DNA of 53,076 nt from Halobacteriales archaeon QS_8_69_73 (GTDB lineage Archaea > Halobacteriota > Halobacteria > Halobacteriales > Haloarculaceae), in NCBI GenBank assembly GCA_003022945.1, contig PXRZ01000043.1, positions 42,086 through 95,161 on the forward strand, in the 5' to 3' direction. How positions within the stretch are numbered: the stretch's first letter is position 1; each line of letters begins with the position of its first letter. A program made the position numbers and the translations under genes. Below the pieces are notes generated by a model. That model did no database searches, had not been told where the DNA came from, and worked only from the letters and a program-made list of their open reading frames with translations. Positions 8,262-15,552 of the stretch are shown here, in pieces.

Positions 8262-8674
8262 AGCTCCTCGCGGTAGAGCCGGTTGAACGCCATCCGTCGG
8301 ACGGTCGCGACGGCCGCCTCCGGCTCGGAACCAAACGTCGCCGCCACTGCCCGGCCGGTGGCGGGAGCGTCGTGCCAGGCGACCCGGTCGGCCGCCTCGT
8401 GGCCGACGACGTGGACCTCGTGGGCCGTCTCCGCGCGCCAGGCCTCGAACGCCTCGGCGTCGTCGACCCGGACCGCCAGTTCCTCGGCGAACATCGCCTG
8501 TCTGGCCGTCTCCACGACGTCGCCCGTCACCCGGTCGTCGTACTCCTCGCGGTCGAACTCCATGGCCTTCGCGACCTCGCGGACGACCGACTGTGCGGTC
8601 GGCCCGAGCGCCTCGAAGCGCTCGTGGGCCGCCGTCCACGTCTCCGGCGCCAGCGTACCCCTGGGCATGTCCAC
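8249..8674 (-). CDS. Haloarchaeal DUF5809-like protein
   Basis: A 141-residue soluble, mostly helical acidic protein beginning MDMPRGTLAPETW. The segment ALGPTAQSVVREVAKAMEFD is typical of a small family I remember as DUF5809, present in most haloarchaea and commonly next to the zinc-finger protein encoded immediately upstream (8694-9137). No catalytic motif is evident and the function is unknown. The conserved pairing suggests a shared task. Confidence 0.75.
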   Translation of the reverse strand: MDMPRGTLAPETWTAAHERFEALGPTAQSVVREVAKAMEFDREEYDDRVTGDVVETARQAMFAEELAVRVDDAEAFEAWRAETAHEVHVVGHEAADRVAWHDAPATGRAVAATFGSEPEAAVATVRRMAFNRLYREELCDP

Positions 8675-8693
8675 CCGTACGGACGCGGGGGTA

Positions 8694-9137
8694 TTACCCG
8701 TTATTATCCTCGCCGTCGTCCTCGAGCATCCGGCGGGTCATTTCGCGGGCCTCCTCGAGAATAGCCGCCGTCTCCTCGTCGGTCGACTCGCCGGCCCCGC
8801 CTCGGTCGCGCATGCGGTCGGCGTGGGCGTGGTCAGCGTGGTCGTGGTCGCGGCCCGCGTCGTCGAAGAGGGCGCCGGACCGCTCGGCCGGCGGGTCGCC
8901 GCCGTCGTCGAGGCCGCCGACGGTGTCCTCGAACACCTGGGGGAACTCGACAGTCTCGACCTCCTCGGTGGCAGCGTCGGCCAGTTCGGTCTCGCCCATT
9001 TCACCCCAACCGGGGACGTGCTTGTCGAGCCAGGCTTCGTGTGCGTCGTCGCCGAGCATGGCGGTGAAGGCGAGGTGGTTTGCGAGATGACCCCCGTCGG
9101 CCTGGGGGTCCGAACAGACCGGACAGGCGTATCCCAT
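8694..9137 (-). CDS. Haloarchaeal DUF5810-like small zinc-finger protein
   Basis: A 147-residue protein whose N-terminus, MGYACPVCSDPQADGGHL then ANHLAFTAM, has a C2H2-like arrangement (Cys5, Cys8, later His-His) suited to one zinc ion. The remainder is acidic, with a His/Asp-rich patch (DHDHADHAHAD) at about 105-115 that could bind metals, and a C-terminal helix. The ATG at 9137 is chosen because the 33 codons upstream in frame have no family resemblance. It sits 19 bp upstream of the DUF5809-like gene. Its role is unknown; DNA, RNA or protein binding are all possible. Confidence 0.78.
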   Translation of the reverse strand: MGYACPVCSDPQADGGHLANHLAFTAMLGDDAHEAWLDKHVPGWGEMGETELADAATEEVETVEFPQVFEDTVGGLDDGGDPPAERSGALFDDAGRDHDHADHAHADRMRDRGGAGESTDEETAAILEEAREMTRRMLEDDGEDNNG

Positions 9138-9685
9138 GTTCGCCGTTGGGGGCCCAGCCGCAAAACGGCTTTGACCTCCCTCTGCGGCCGAAGTCGCGGG
9201 ATTCCACGCGCGGCGGACATCCCGGCGATGCCACACCCGCCGGTAAATTTCCCCTCGCGGGTACTTCGGTTCACGGACACTAGGGTGGCCCCATCCGGGG
9301 GCCGGCGTGTGCGCCCTCGCGGGCCGTATCCACTACCGGCGACCGTAGCCCCTCGGTGCGCCCGAGGCCGCGGGCCGGGCCATCGACCCGACACACTGCC
9401 ACCGATGGCACGTGTCCCAAGCCGGCGCTGGGTTGCGTTTTGATTGCTCTCGTGGACCGTATGGACGCCCTCGCCCTCGGGGGCAAGGGGAAAACGCTGT
9501 AGAAGGCGTCCGGAACTCCGGGCCGCCCCAGTTCGATAGCCGCGTTTTCGCCGTCCCACGTGTCTCTTCGTCTCGTCTCTGGCAGAGTGAGCGTCCGGGA
9601 TGCGGGGGGCCGTCGCCGGGAGATCGGGGGCTATGGTGTCGCTTGCGCTCACCACCTGAAGCGGTGGGCTTCCGCTCGTCGCGTG
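9138..9685. other. 548-bp intergenic region with structured DNA and one IS605-type end-like hairpin
   Basis: No convincing gene is present. The GC-rich part at about 9270-9420 and the segment at 9450-9520 (GACGCC...GGCGTC arms) can form several hairpins. At about 9648-9673, CCACCTGAAGCGGTGGGCTTCC resembles small right-end hairpins of IS200/IS605 elements and lies just after the rimI-like stop codon. It could be a decayed insertion, a terminator or an uncharacterised RNA. I looked for the conserved SRP RNA and RNase P RNA cores and did not find them. Confidence 0.4.
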
Positions 9686-10054
9686 TTAGGCCTCTCGGAC
9701 CATGATGTGGGCGTCCTCGCCGTCATCGTAGTACGCGGGGACGGCGTGGTGGGTCTCGAAGTCGAACTCCCGGTACAGCGACCGTGCGGCCTCGTTTGTC
9801 GCCCGGACCTCGAGCTTCACCCGGTCGGCACCGTCGACGGCGAGGGCCCCGAGCGCCTCCCCGAGCAGGAGCCGGCCGATGCCCTCGCCCCGGCGCTCCG
9901 GCGCGACCGCGAGGTCCTTGATGTGGCCCATCGCGGTGCCGTGGTTCGGCGTCGTGTCGGCGACCACGTAGCCGACCACGCGGAACACCTCCAGCAGGTC
10001 CGCGCGGACCGCCTCCCGGACCTCCATCCCGATGCGCGCGGTAGTCGCGGTCAC
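9686..10054 (-). CDS. rimI: RimI-like GNAT acetyltransferase with an apparent internal deletion
   Basis: From the GTG at 10054 the frame gives 122 residues. The acetyl-CoA-binding motif is clear: IKDLAVAPERRGEGIGRLLL at about 45-64, followed by KLEVRATNEAARSLYREFDF. This matches RimI, which acetylates ribosomal protein or other protein N-termini. Usual haloarchaeal RimI proteins are about 155-160 residues. Here ADLLEVFR at about 18-25 jumps directly to VVGYVVAD, so about 32 residues (helix alpha-1/alpha-2 and the IERESFPQPWP-like substrate region) are missing, apparently in frame. The product probably binds acetyl-CoA poorly or not at all. A TATA-like AATATA lies about 30 nt upstream of the GTG. 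Confidence 0.8.
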   Translation of the reverse strand: MTATTARIGMEVREAVRADLLEVFRVVGYVVADTTPNHGTAMGHIKDLAVAPERRGEGIGRLLLGEALGALAVDGADRVKLEVRATNEAARSLYREFDFETHHAVPAYYDDGEDAHIMVREA

Positions 10055-10139
10055 GCCGTGTAGTTGTGCCGAGGGTACTATATTCCTACCGACGGCCGAT
10101 AGTGGGCCAGAAGATTCATGTGCGTGTACATTTAAGTTC

Positions 10140-10166
10140 GGGGTGCACCCGATTGGGTGCATCCCC
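10140..10166. repeat. Hairpin between acnA and the rimI-like gene
   Basis: GGGGTGCACCC-GATT-GGGTGCATCCCC forms a near-perfect stem-loop with one bulged T. A C-rich tract follows at 10167-10180. It lies 152 nt after the acnA stop on the minus strand, so it could be a processing or termination structure. There is no T-run, so this is unproven. Confidence 0.4.
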
Positions 10167-10318
10167 ACCCCCCCCCACCCGCTTTCGAACGCCAGACAGC
10201 GACGCTCTCCGGCGATCTCCCCCACCCCCTGTTCCGGGGACCGTCGTGTCCGGCGTCTCTTGACCACCGACGACACCCTGACCACGGTATCGTCCGTTCA
10301 AAAGGTACTGCGGGCCGC

Positions 10319-12427
10319 TCAGTCGTCGGCCGGCGCGGCGCCGGCGCCGTCTTCGTGTTTTCTCTTGACGTGCGGCAGTTTGCCGCCGTCGGCGAGGATA
10401 CGCCGCTCGCGCTCGGAGGCGTCCAGCGTTGCGGTGAGCTCCCAGTCGTCGTCGACGCGGACGGTGAACTCCTCCTGACCGGAGGCGACGGCCTCCGCGA
10501 CGTCGTCGATGACTTCGACGTCATCGCCCTGCTCGATGCGCTCGTAGTCGGCCGCGTCGATCTCCAGCGGCAGGAGCCCGAAGTTGAACAGGTTGGCCTT
10601 GTGGATGCGGGCGAAACTCCGGGCCAGCACGCCCTCGACGCCGAGGTACATCGGACACAGCGCCGCGTGCTCCCGCGAGGAGCCCTGGCCGTAGTTCTCG
10701 CCGGCGACGAGGAAGCCGCCGTCGCTCTCGAGGGCGCGCCGGGCGAACGAGTCGTCGACCCGCGACAGCGTGAATTCGCTCAGCTTGGGGATGTTCGACC
10801 GGTACATCAGGATGTCCTGGGTCGCGGGGATGATGTGGTCGGTCGTGATGTTGTCCCGCATCTTCAGCAGCGCCGGCCCCTCGAGGTCGGCGCCGAGCGG
10901 GTCCTTCAGCGGCACGTCGCCGATGTTGGGGCCCTTGATCAGTTCGTCGTCGACCGCCTCGTCGGGTGCGATGAGGTCCGGGTCGTCCTCGCCCATGCCC
11001 GGGCTGTACTTGTCGCCCATCTCGAAGCCGGGGTCCTCGAGGTCGCCGAGCTCGTCGGCGAGGTCCCGGGGGTCGACGATCTCGCCGGCGACCGCCGCCG
11101 CCGCCGCCACCTCCGGCGAACAGAGGTAGACGCTGTCGTCTTCGATGCCCGAGCGGCCCTCGAAGTTGCGGTTGAACGTCCGCAGGCTCACCGAGTCGGA
11201 GGCCGGCACGTGACCGATGCCGATACAGGCACCGCAGGTCGCCTCCGAGAAGTTGACGCCGGCGGCCATCATCTCGGCGGTCCAGCCCTCCCGGGCCAGC
11301 ATCTCGGAGGCCTGCTTGGAGCCGGGCGCGACGATCATCTCCGTCTTCCGGTCGGTGGTGCGGCCCTCCAGCATCTTCGCCGCGGGCAGGACGTCCTCGT
11401 AGGCGCCGTTGGTGCAGGAGCCGACGATGACCTGGTCGACGTCGGTGCCGGCGACCTCGCGGACGGGCACGACGTTGTCCGGCATCGACGGGCAGGCGAT
11501 GAGCGGCTCGATCTCCGAGAGGTCGACGACGATCTGGTCGGCGTAGTCGGCGTCCTCGTCCGACGAAAGCTCCACGTACTCGTCCTCGCGGTCGAGCCGC
11601 GAGAGCCACTCTTCGGTCCGCTCGTCGGTCGGGAAAATCGAGGAGGTCGCGCCGAGTTCCGTGCCCATGTTGGTGATGGTCGTCCGCTCGGGGACCGACA
11701 GCGTCTCGACGCCGGGGCCGGTGTACTCCAGTACCCTGCCGACGCCACCCTTGACGGTCAGCTCCTGCAGGAGGTGCAGGATGACGTCCTTGGCAGTAGC
11801 CCACTCGCCGAGCTCGCCCTCAAGACGGACCTCGACGACCTCCGGCATCTCGATGTAGTAGGCGTCGCCGCCCATCGCCACCGAGATGTCGATGCCACCG
11901 GCGCCGATGGCCAACTGACCCAGCCCGCCCGGCGTCGGCGTGTGGGAGTCGCTGCCGAGCAGCGTCTTACCCGGCGCCGCGAAGTTCTCCTTGTGGACGT
12001 TGTGACAGATGCCGTTGCCCGGCCGGGAGAAGTAGGCGCCGAACGTGCCCGCCGCCGACCGGAGGAAGCGGTGGTCGTCGGTGTTCTTGAAGTCGAACTG
12101 GTAGGTCTGGTGGTCGCAGTACTGCGCGGCGAGTTCGGTCTGGATCTCGTCGAGGCCGAGCGCCTCGAACTGCAGCCAGACGAACGTCCCCGTCGTGTCC
12201 TGCGTGAGCACCTGGTCGATCTCGATTCCGATCTCCTCGCCGGGGGCGCCCTCGGTCGATTCGGCGTCGGGCGGCTCGCGGCCGCCTCGGCCGCTCTGTC
12301 GGCAAGTTGCGCCGATTCCGTCCGGGGCGAGGGTCGTCGCCCGCAGGTCGCTTCGCTGTCGTCGCTGCTCACGGCTCCCTCCGGTCACCGGCAGAGCGAA
12401 GCTCTGCCGAGCCCTCGCTCGCTTCAC
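10319..12427 (-). CDS. acnA: Aconitate hydratase, abnormal N-terminus
   Basis: From about residue 62 (GEEIGIEIDQVL) to the end the 702-residue frame is a normal archaeal aconitase. It has DSHTPTPGGLGQLAIGAGG in the substrate-binding part, SCTNGAYEDV with the first Fe-S cysteine, TCGACIGIGH with the other two, and the C-terminal swivel domain with GENYGQGSSREHAAL. It converts citrate to isocitrate in the TCA cycle. Haloarchaeal aconitases usually begin about 20 residues before GEEIG with a MGQTLTEKIL-like start. Here those residues are absent and replaced by Arg/Ser-rich sequence that partly belongs to a dispersed DNA repeat (12365-12440). The ATG at 12427 lies inside that repeat, so the true start is unknown and the 5' end is probably damaged. 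Confidence 0.85.
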   Translation of the reverse strand: MKRARARQSFALPVTGGSREQRRQRSDLRATTLAPDGIGATCRQSGRGGREPPDAESTEGAPGEEIGIEIDQVLTQDTTGTFVWLQFEALGLDEIQTELAAQYCDHQTYQFDFKNTDDHRFLRSAAGTFGAYFSRPGNGICHNVHKENFAAPGKTLLGSDSHTPTPGGLGQLAIGAGGIDISVAMGGDAYYIEMPEVVEVRLEGELGEWATAKDVILHLLQELTVKGGVGRVLEYTGPGVETLSVPERTTITNMGTELGATSSIFPTDERTEEWLSRLDREDEYVELSSDEDADYADQIVVDLSEIEPLIACPSMPDNVVPVREVAGTDVDQVIVGSCTNGAYEDVLPAAKMLEGRTTDRKTEMIVAPGSKQASEMLAREGWTAEMMAAGVNFSEATCGACIGIGHVPASDSVSLRTFNRNFEGRSGIEDDSVYLCSPEVAAAAAVAGEIVDPRDLADELGDLEDPGFEMGDKYSPGMGEDDPDLIAPDEAVDDELIKGPNIGDVPLKDPLGADLEGPALLKMRDNITTDHIIPATQDILMYRSNIPKLSEFTLSRVDDSFARRALESDGGFLVAGENYGQGSSREHAALCPMYLGVEGVLARSFARIHKANLFNFGLLPLEIDAADYERIEQGDDVEVIDDVAEAVASGQEEFTVRVDDDWELTATLDASERERRILADGGKLPHVKRKHEDGAGAAPADD

Positions 12428-12440
12428 TCGCGAGGACGCC
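12365..12440 (-). repeat. Dispersed 75-bp CG-rich repeat, copy 1
   Basis: Read on the minus strand it matches the plus-strand copy at 41376-41450 with about five or six differences in 75 bp. It contains a perfect 8-bp hairpin, GGCAGAGC-TTC-GCTCTGCC. It covers the artificial N-terminus of the aconitase frame. Confidence 0.8.
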
Positions 12441-12557
12441 GTTCGCGTTCCGCGTTCCCGAGGCCTCGGTCGCTCCGCTCCCTACGGCCTCGCTACTGCT
12501 CGCGGGTCGCTCCGCTCCCCGCTCGCTTCCGGAGACGCTCCCTGCGGTCGCGTCTCC

Positions 12558-13169
12558 CTACGCCAACCGCGAGAACGCCAGATCCCCGCTGGTGTCCTCG
12601 ACGAATATCTCGACCACGTCGCCCTCGCTGGCGCCGGGCACGAAGATGGTGTAGTCGCCGCGGTGGGCGACGCCGTCGCCCTTCCGGCCGGTGTCGGTCA
12701 CCTCGACGGTGTAGGTCTCGCCGGCCTCGACGTCGTCCTTGCTCTGCTGGGTCGACCGGGAGCCGCTTTTCTTCTGAACTGGGCGGAACGCCCCGCAGGC
12801 GTCGCACCGGAGCATGGTCGTGCGGTCCTCCTGGACGAGCCGGGTGTCCGGCAGGCCGCACTCGCTGCAGCGGACGTACTCCTCGGTGTACTCCTCGACG
12901 GCGCCCTGGAAGTCCCGCACCGAGAACTCGCCGTTGTAGCGGCCGACGCCGGCTTCGAGCTTCCCGGAAGTGGCCAGCGAGCGCTGGACGAACCGGTGGA
13001 GGTGGTCCGTCGAACGGTTCAGCGCGTCGGCGACCGCCTCGAGGTTGTTGAACCGCGTGAATGCCCCGTCCGCCTGGGCCTCGGCGTCGGGAACCGAGAG
13101 CCGGTCGCCGCCCGAGTCGATGTCGGGGACGGCCTCCAGCGCCCGGTCGAGGCTGGCTTCGTACTCCAT
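12558..13169 (-). CDS. Translation initiation factor aIF2 subunit beta with C-terminal TRAM domain
   Basis: The protein is 203 residues from the ATG at 13169 (MEYEASLDRAL); the 64 codons upstream in frame are antisense noise. The order is an N-terminal helix, the aIF2-beta central fold (FTRFNNLEAVADALNR), a zinc ribbon (CSECG and CDACG at about 113 and 133), a short linker and a TRAM domain (GETYTVEVTDTGRKGDGVA) at about 155-202. aIF2-beta is part of the trimeric aIF2 that brings initiator Met-tRNA to the ribosome; the TRAM fusion is characteristic of haloarchaea. Length and motifs are normal. Confidence 0.93.
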   Translation of the reverse strand: MEYEASLDRALEAVPDIDSGGDRLSVPDAEAQADGAFTRFNNLEAVADALNRSTDHLHRFVQRSLATSGKLEAGVGRYNGEFSVRDFQGAVEEYTEEYVRCSECGLPDTRLVQEDRTTMLRCDACGAFRPVQKKSGSRSTQQSKDDVEAGETYTVEVTDTGRKGDGVAHRGDYTIFVPGASEGDVVEIFVEDTSGDLAFSRLA

Positions 13170-13213
13170 ATCACAAGAAAGCGACCGCGACGGAAAGGGG
13201 TTCCGAGAGCGGC

Positions 13214-13350
13214 CGTGTTTAGTTGCGCGAGAACCGGCCGGTCGGCCGACTCGGACGAGACCTCGAACGGGGCTGACCGCTCGCGGGGCGAGGCCGAGCG
13301 AGCGCAGCGAAGGAGGCCTCGTGAAGCAGCGAGCGGGAGGGGGCAGACAC
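13214..13350 (+). repeat. Dispersed intergenic repeat (GTGTTTAGT family), copy 1
   Basis: This starts at GTGTTTAGTTGCGCGAGA and includes CTCGAACGGGG, GACCGCTCGCG and CAGCGAGCGGGAGGGGGC. The same blocks in the same order occur on the minus strand at 50185-50295, with a roughly 35-bp CG-rich insertion here (about 13290-13325). It lies between divergently oriented aIF2-beta and mptD. No reading frame here looks coding. Confidence 0.65.
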
Positions 13351-13446
13351 GCCGCCGTCACCGCCGAACGACATTACTCCCTCCTCACCGAACACCATCC
13401 CGAGAGCGGGGCGAAGCGACTTGTGGCCGGCGGTCCGACGGCCGGT

Positions 13447-13794
13447 ATGGAGCCGACGACGCCGCAGGAGGCCTGCTTCGAGGCCGGCATCAAGTTCGGG
13501 ACGCTCTACCACCAGTTCGCCGGGACGCCCGTCTCGCCGGCCAGCGCCGCCAGCCTCGAGACGGCCATGGAGGCGGCCATCGAGAACCAGCCGTTCTGCG
13601 AGTCGGTGACCGTCGACGTCCGCGAGGAGGAACTCGCGACGGAACTCGACGGCCGGTCCGCCGACTACACGGAGCTGACCGGCCGGTTCATGGAGGTCGA
13701 GATGCGCATCGACTACGAGGGGAGCACGGTCCGGACGTCGATGTCGATGGAGGGCGACTACCCGCGGATGCGGGTCGAAGAGGTCGTGGAGTGA
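13447..13794 (+). CDS. mptD: Archaeal dihydroneopterin aldolase (MptD family)
   Basis: A 115-residue protein from the ATG at 13447. The motif EACFEAGIKFGTLYHQFAGT near the N-terminus, SLETAMEAAIENQP, and the tail LTGRFMEVEM are typical of the archaeal MptD (former DUF381) family. That family converts 7,8-dihydroneopterin to 6-hydroxymethyl-dihydropterin plus glycolaldehyde on the way to tetrahydromethanopterin-type or folate cofactors. The long frame extending upstream to 12970 is an antisense shadow of aIF2-beta. The gene stands alone on the plus strand with intact length. Confidence 0.88.
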   Translation: MEPTTPQEACFEAGIKFGTLYHQFAGTPVSPASAASLETAMEAAIENQPFCESVTVDVREEELATELDGRSADYTELTGRFMEVEMRIDYEGSTVRTSMSMEGDYPRMRVEEVVE

Positions 13795-13802
13795 GTTGGG
13801 TC

Positions 13803-13965
13803 GCGTTTAGTTGAGCGACGCTGACAGAAAATCCACTGCCGGGCGGGACTGGAAGGGGCTGCGCTCTCGGCGAGCGAGACGACGCAAGGACCGCAGGACG
13901 CAGTCCGAGGACCGCAGCGAGTCGCAGCCGTCGAGAGCGAAGTTCATCGAGGAAGAGCGGCGTAC
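13803..13965 (+). other. Intergenic segment resembling haloarchaeal filler repeats
   Basis: It begins with GTTTAGTTGAGCGACGC, the same opening as the repeats at 13214 and 50295, and continues with CG-rich sequence. Its frames are Arg/Ser-rich and not protein-like. It separates mptD from the next gene. Confidence 0.4.
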
Positions 13966-14994
13966 ATGGCCCTCCACGCCATCGACGCGCTCGGCGACGC
14001 GATAACGGCGACAAAGGAGTACCGCCCGACGGGGCCGGCCGAATGGCTGTGGCTGGCGCTCGTCACCCTGCTCGTCGGCGGGGTCGGTATCAGCCTGCCG
14101 AACGGTGGCAGCCCCGGCGGTGTCGGCACCCTCAACGACGCCGGCGACCCCGGCCCCGCTGACGCGCCGGACGTCGACCCCGGGGCCGTCTTCGCGGAGG
14201 CGCTCGTCGCCGTCGTCGCCATCGTGATCGTCCTCTGGCTCGGGGTCACGGTGCTCGGCGCGGCGCTCGAGTTCCCGTTCCTGGCGTGGCTCCGGGACGG
14301 CGAGGCCGACACGGCCGCGACGGTGCGCGCCCACCTCGGACAGGCCCTCGGGCTGGCGGCGTTCCGGGTCGTCGCCGGGCTCGCCGGATTTGCCGTGACA
14401 CTTGCGCTGGTCATTTCGACCGTCGGGACCGACGGCCGGCTACTGGAGTACGCCGCCGCGGCCGCCGAGTTCGGGCCCGTCCTCGCGCTCGTCGGGCTCG
14501 TCACCGGCGTGGTCACAGCGTTCACGACGGCCTTCGTCATCCCGACAATGCTGCTGGAGGACGTCGGCGTCCTCGGCGGCTGGCGGCGGTTCTGGGCGAC
14601 GCTGTCCGACGCGCCGAAGCAGTTCCTCGCCTACGCGGTCGTCGTCGCAGTTGTGGCGTACGTCGGAGTCATCCTCGTCGGACTGCTGGCACTGCTGGCG
14701 CTGATTCCGGGGCTGCTCGTCGGCGGCCTCCTCGGGGTGGTCGCCGGAGTCGCGGCCGGGGCGGTCGCCGGGATCGTCGTCGGCGCGGCCGTCGTCGCGC
14801 TCTCCGTCGTCATCGTCGGGCTCGCCGCCTACGCGCTGCTGCAGGTGTTCCTCCGCTACTACGCGCTGTTCGTCCTCGGGCGGATCGACGGGGAGCTGGA
14901 CCTCGCTACCCGCCGCCGTCGGACGATCGAGGGCGACAGTGCCGGCGGCGACGGGCCGGCGGCCGGTCCCAACGACCCGCAGGTCGGCCCGTAG
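13966..14994 (+). CDS. Multi-pass membrane protein, haloarchaeal DUF7544-like
   Basis: A 342-residue protein starting MALHAIDALGDAITATKEY, with about six to seven hydrophobic segments. The first is at about 24-40, others at about 80-110, 125-165, 175-200 and 215-300, where Gly/Ala/Val-rich helices are densely packed. The C-terminal 40 residues are charged and cytoplasmic. A segment rich in Asp/Pro (about 45-75) lies between the first two helices. The overall look matches a common haloarchaeal membrane family that I recall as DUF7544; no function is known. Confidence 0.8.
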   Translation: MALHAIDALGDAITATKEYRPTGPAEWLWLALVTLLVGGVGISLPNGGSPGGVGTLNDAGDPGPADAPDVDPGAVFAEALVAVVAIVIVLWLGVTVLGAALEFPFLAWLRDGEADTAATVRAHLGQALGLAAFRVVAGLAGFAVTLALVISTVGTDGRLLEYAAAAAEFGPVLALVGLVTGVVTAFTTAFVIPTMLLEDVGVLGGWRRFWATLSDAPKQFLAYAVVVAVVAYVGVILVGLLALLALIPGLLVGGLLGVVAGVAAGAVAGIVVGAAVVALSVVIVGLAAYALLQVFLRYYALFVLGRIDGELDLATRRRRTIEGDSAGGDGPAAGPNDPQVGP

Positions 14995-15037
14995 CGGCCG
15001 CGACCGGCCGGTGACTTCACTTTCGCTTTCCGGCGTG

Positions 15038-15046
15038 TCTTTAATC
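15038..15046 (+). promoter_or_regulatory. TATA box of the DUF5790-like gene
   Basis: TCTTTAATC lies 23-31 nt upstream of the ATG at 15069, the right spacing for leaderless transcription. This is why that ATG is preferred over the one at 15060. Confidence 0.55.
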
Positions 15047-15068
15047 ACGCCTGCCACGAATGGTGTGT

Positions 15069-15464
15069 ATGAGCCAGGCGACACTCGACGATGACGAACT
15101 GTTCGACGAGGCGGCCAGCGAGATGCGCGAGGACGTCGAATCCAGCCTCGACGACGCCCGCGCCGCGCTGCCGGAGTCGGACGACATCTGGGACGCCGAG
15201 GCCGACAACACGCTGGGCGTGCTCAACGGCCTGAAGGAGGGACTGGATGCCGGCGACGCCGAGTCACACCTCCGAGACGCCAAGAAGTGGTACGCCGTCG
15301 GCACCGAGGCCGGCGCCTTCGACGACGCCGACGACCTCGAGGCCGCCATCGCCGACCTGGAGGGCGTCGTCGAGGGCATCGCTGAGGCCCACGACCAGGT
15401 GGGCGACCTCACGGCGACCATCCCGGAGCTGCGGGGGAGTCTCAACGAGGCGAACGACGACTGA
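15069..15464 (+). CDS. Haloarchaeal DUF5790-like acidic helical protein
   Basis: The protein has 131 residues from the ATG at 15069 (MSQATLDDDELF); an in-frame ATG at 15060 would add three residues. It is extremely acidic and predicted all-helical. The central segment DNTLGVLNGLKEGLDAGDAE followed by HLRDAKKWY is characteristic of a conserved haloarchaeal family I remember as DUF5790. No catalytic or metal-binding motif is visible. It is monocistronic, ending in a large palindrome shared with the convergent neighbour. Function unknown. Confidence 0.82.
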   Translation: MSQATLDDDELFDEAASEMREDVESSLDDARAALPESDDIWDAEADNTLGVLNGLKEGLDAGDAESHLRDAKKWYAVGTEAGAFDDADDLEAAIADLEGVVEGIAEAHDQVGDLTATIPELRGSLNEANDD

Positions 15465-15544
15465 TACGGATCGTCGTAACGAAGTACCGGCGAGCGCCCG
15501 GTACGGGTCGGCGCTCGCCGGTAAAAGACGACGACAATCCGTAT
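15464..15544. repeat. 81-bp nested palindrome between convergent genes
   Basis: The inner stem is a perfect 13 bp (TACCGGCGAGCGC at 15485-15497 with GCGCTCGCCGGTA at 15511-15523). An outer, imperfect stem pairs ATACGGATCGTCGT (15464-15477) with the arm ending ATCCGTAT (15544). It fills almost the whole gap between a plus-strand stop (15462-15464) and a minus-strand stop (15553). A bidirectional transcription terminator or processing signal is the simplest reading; a palindromic mobile repeat is possible. Confidence 0.7.
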
Positions 15545-15552
15545 GACGACGG

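Noticed and set aside
9260..9560. Possible SRP (7S) RNA or RNase P RNA gene
   Set aside because: The conserved GGAAG/AGCAG SRP domain and the RNase P GAGGAAAGTCC core were not found on either strand.
10157..13051. A 964-codon plus-strand frame opposite aconitase
   Set aside because: It is a mirror of GC-rich codons of acnA and aIF2-beta on the other strand, with no recognisable domain.
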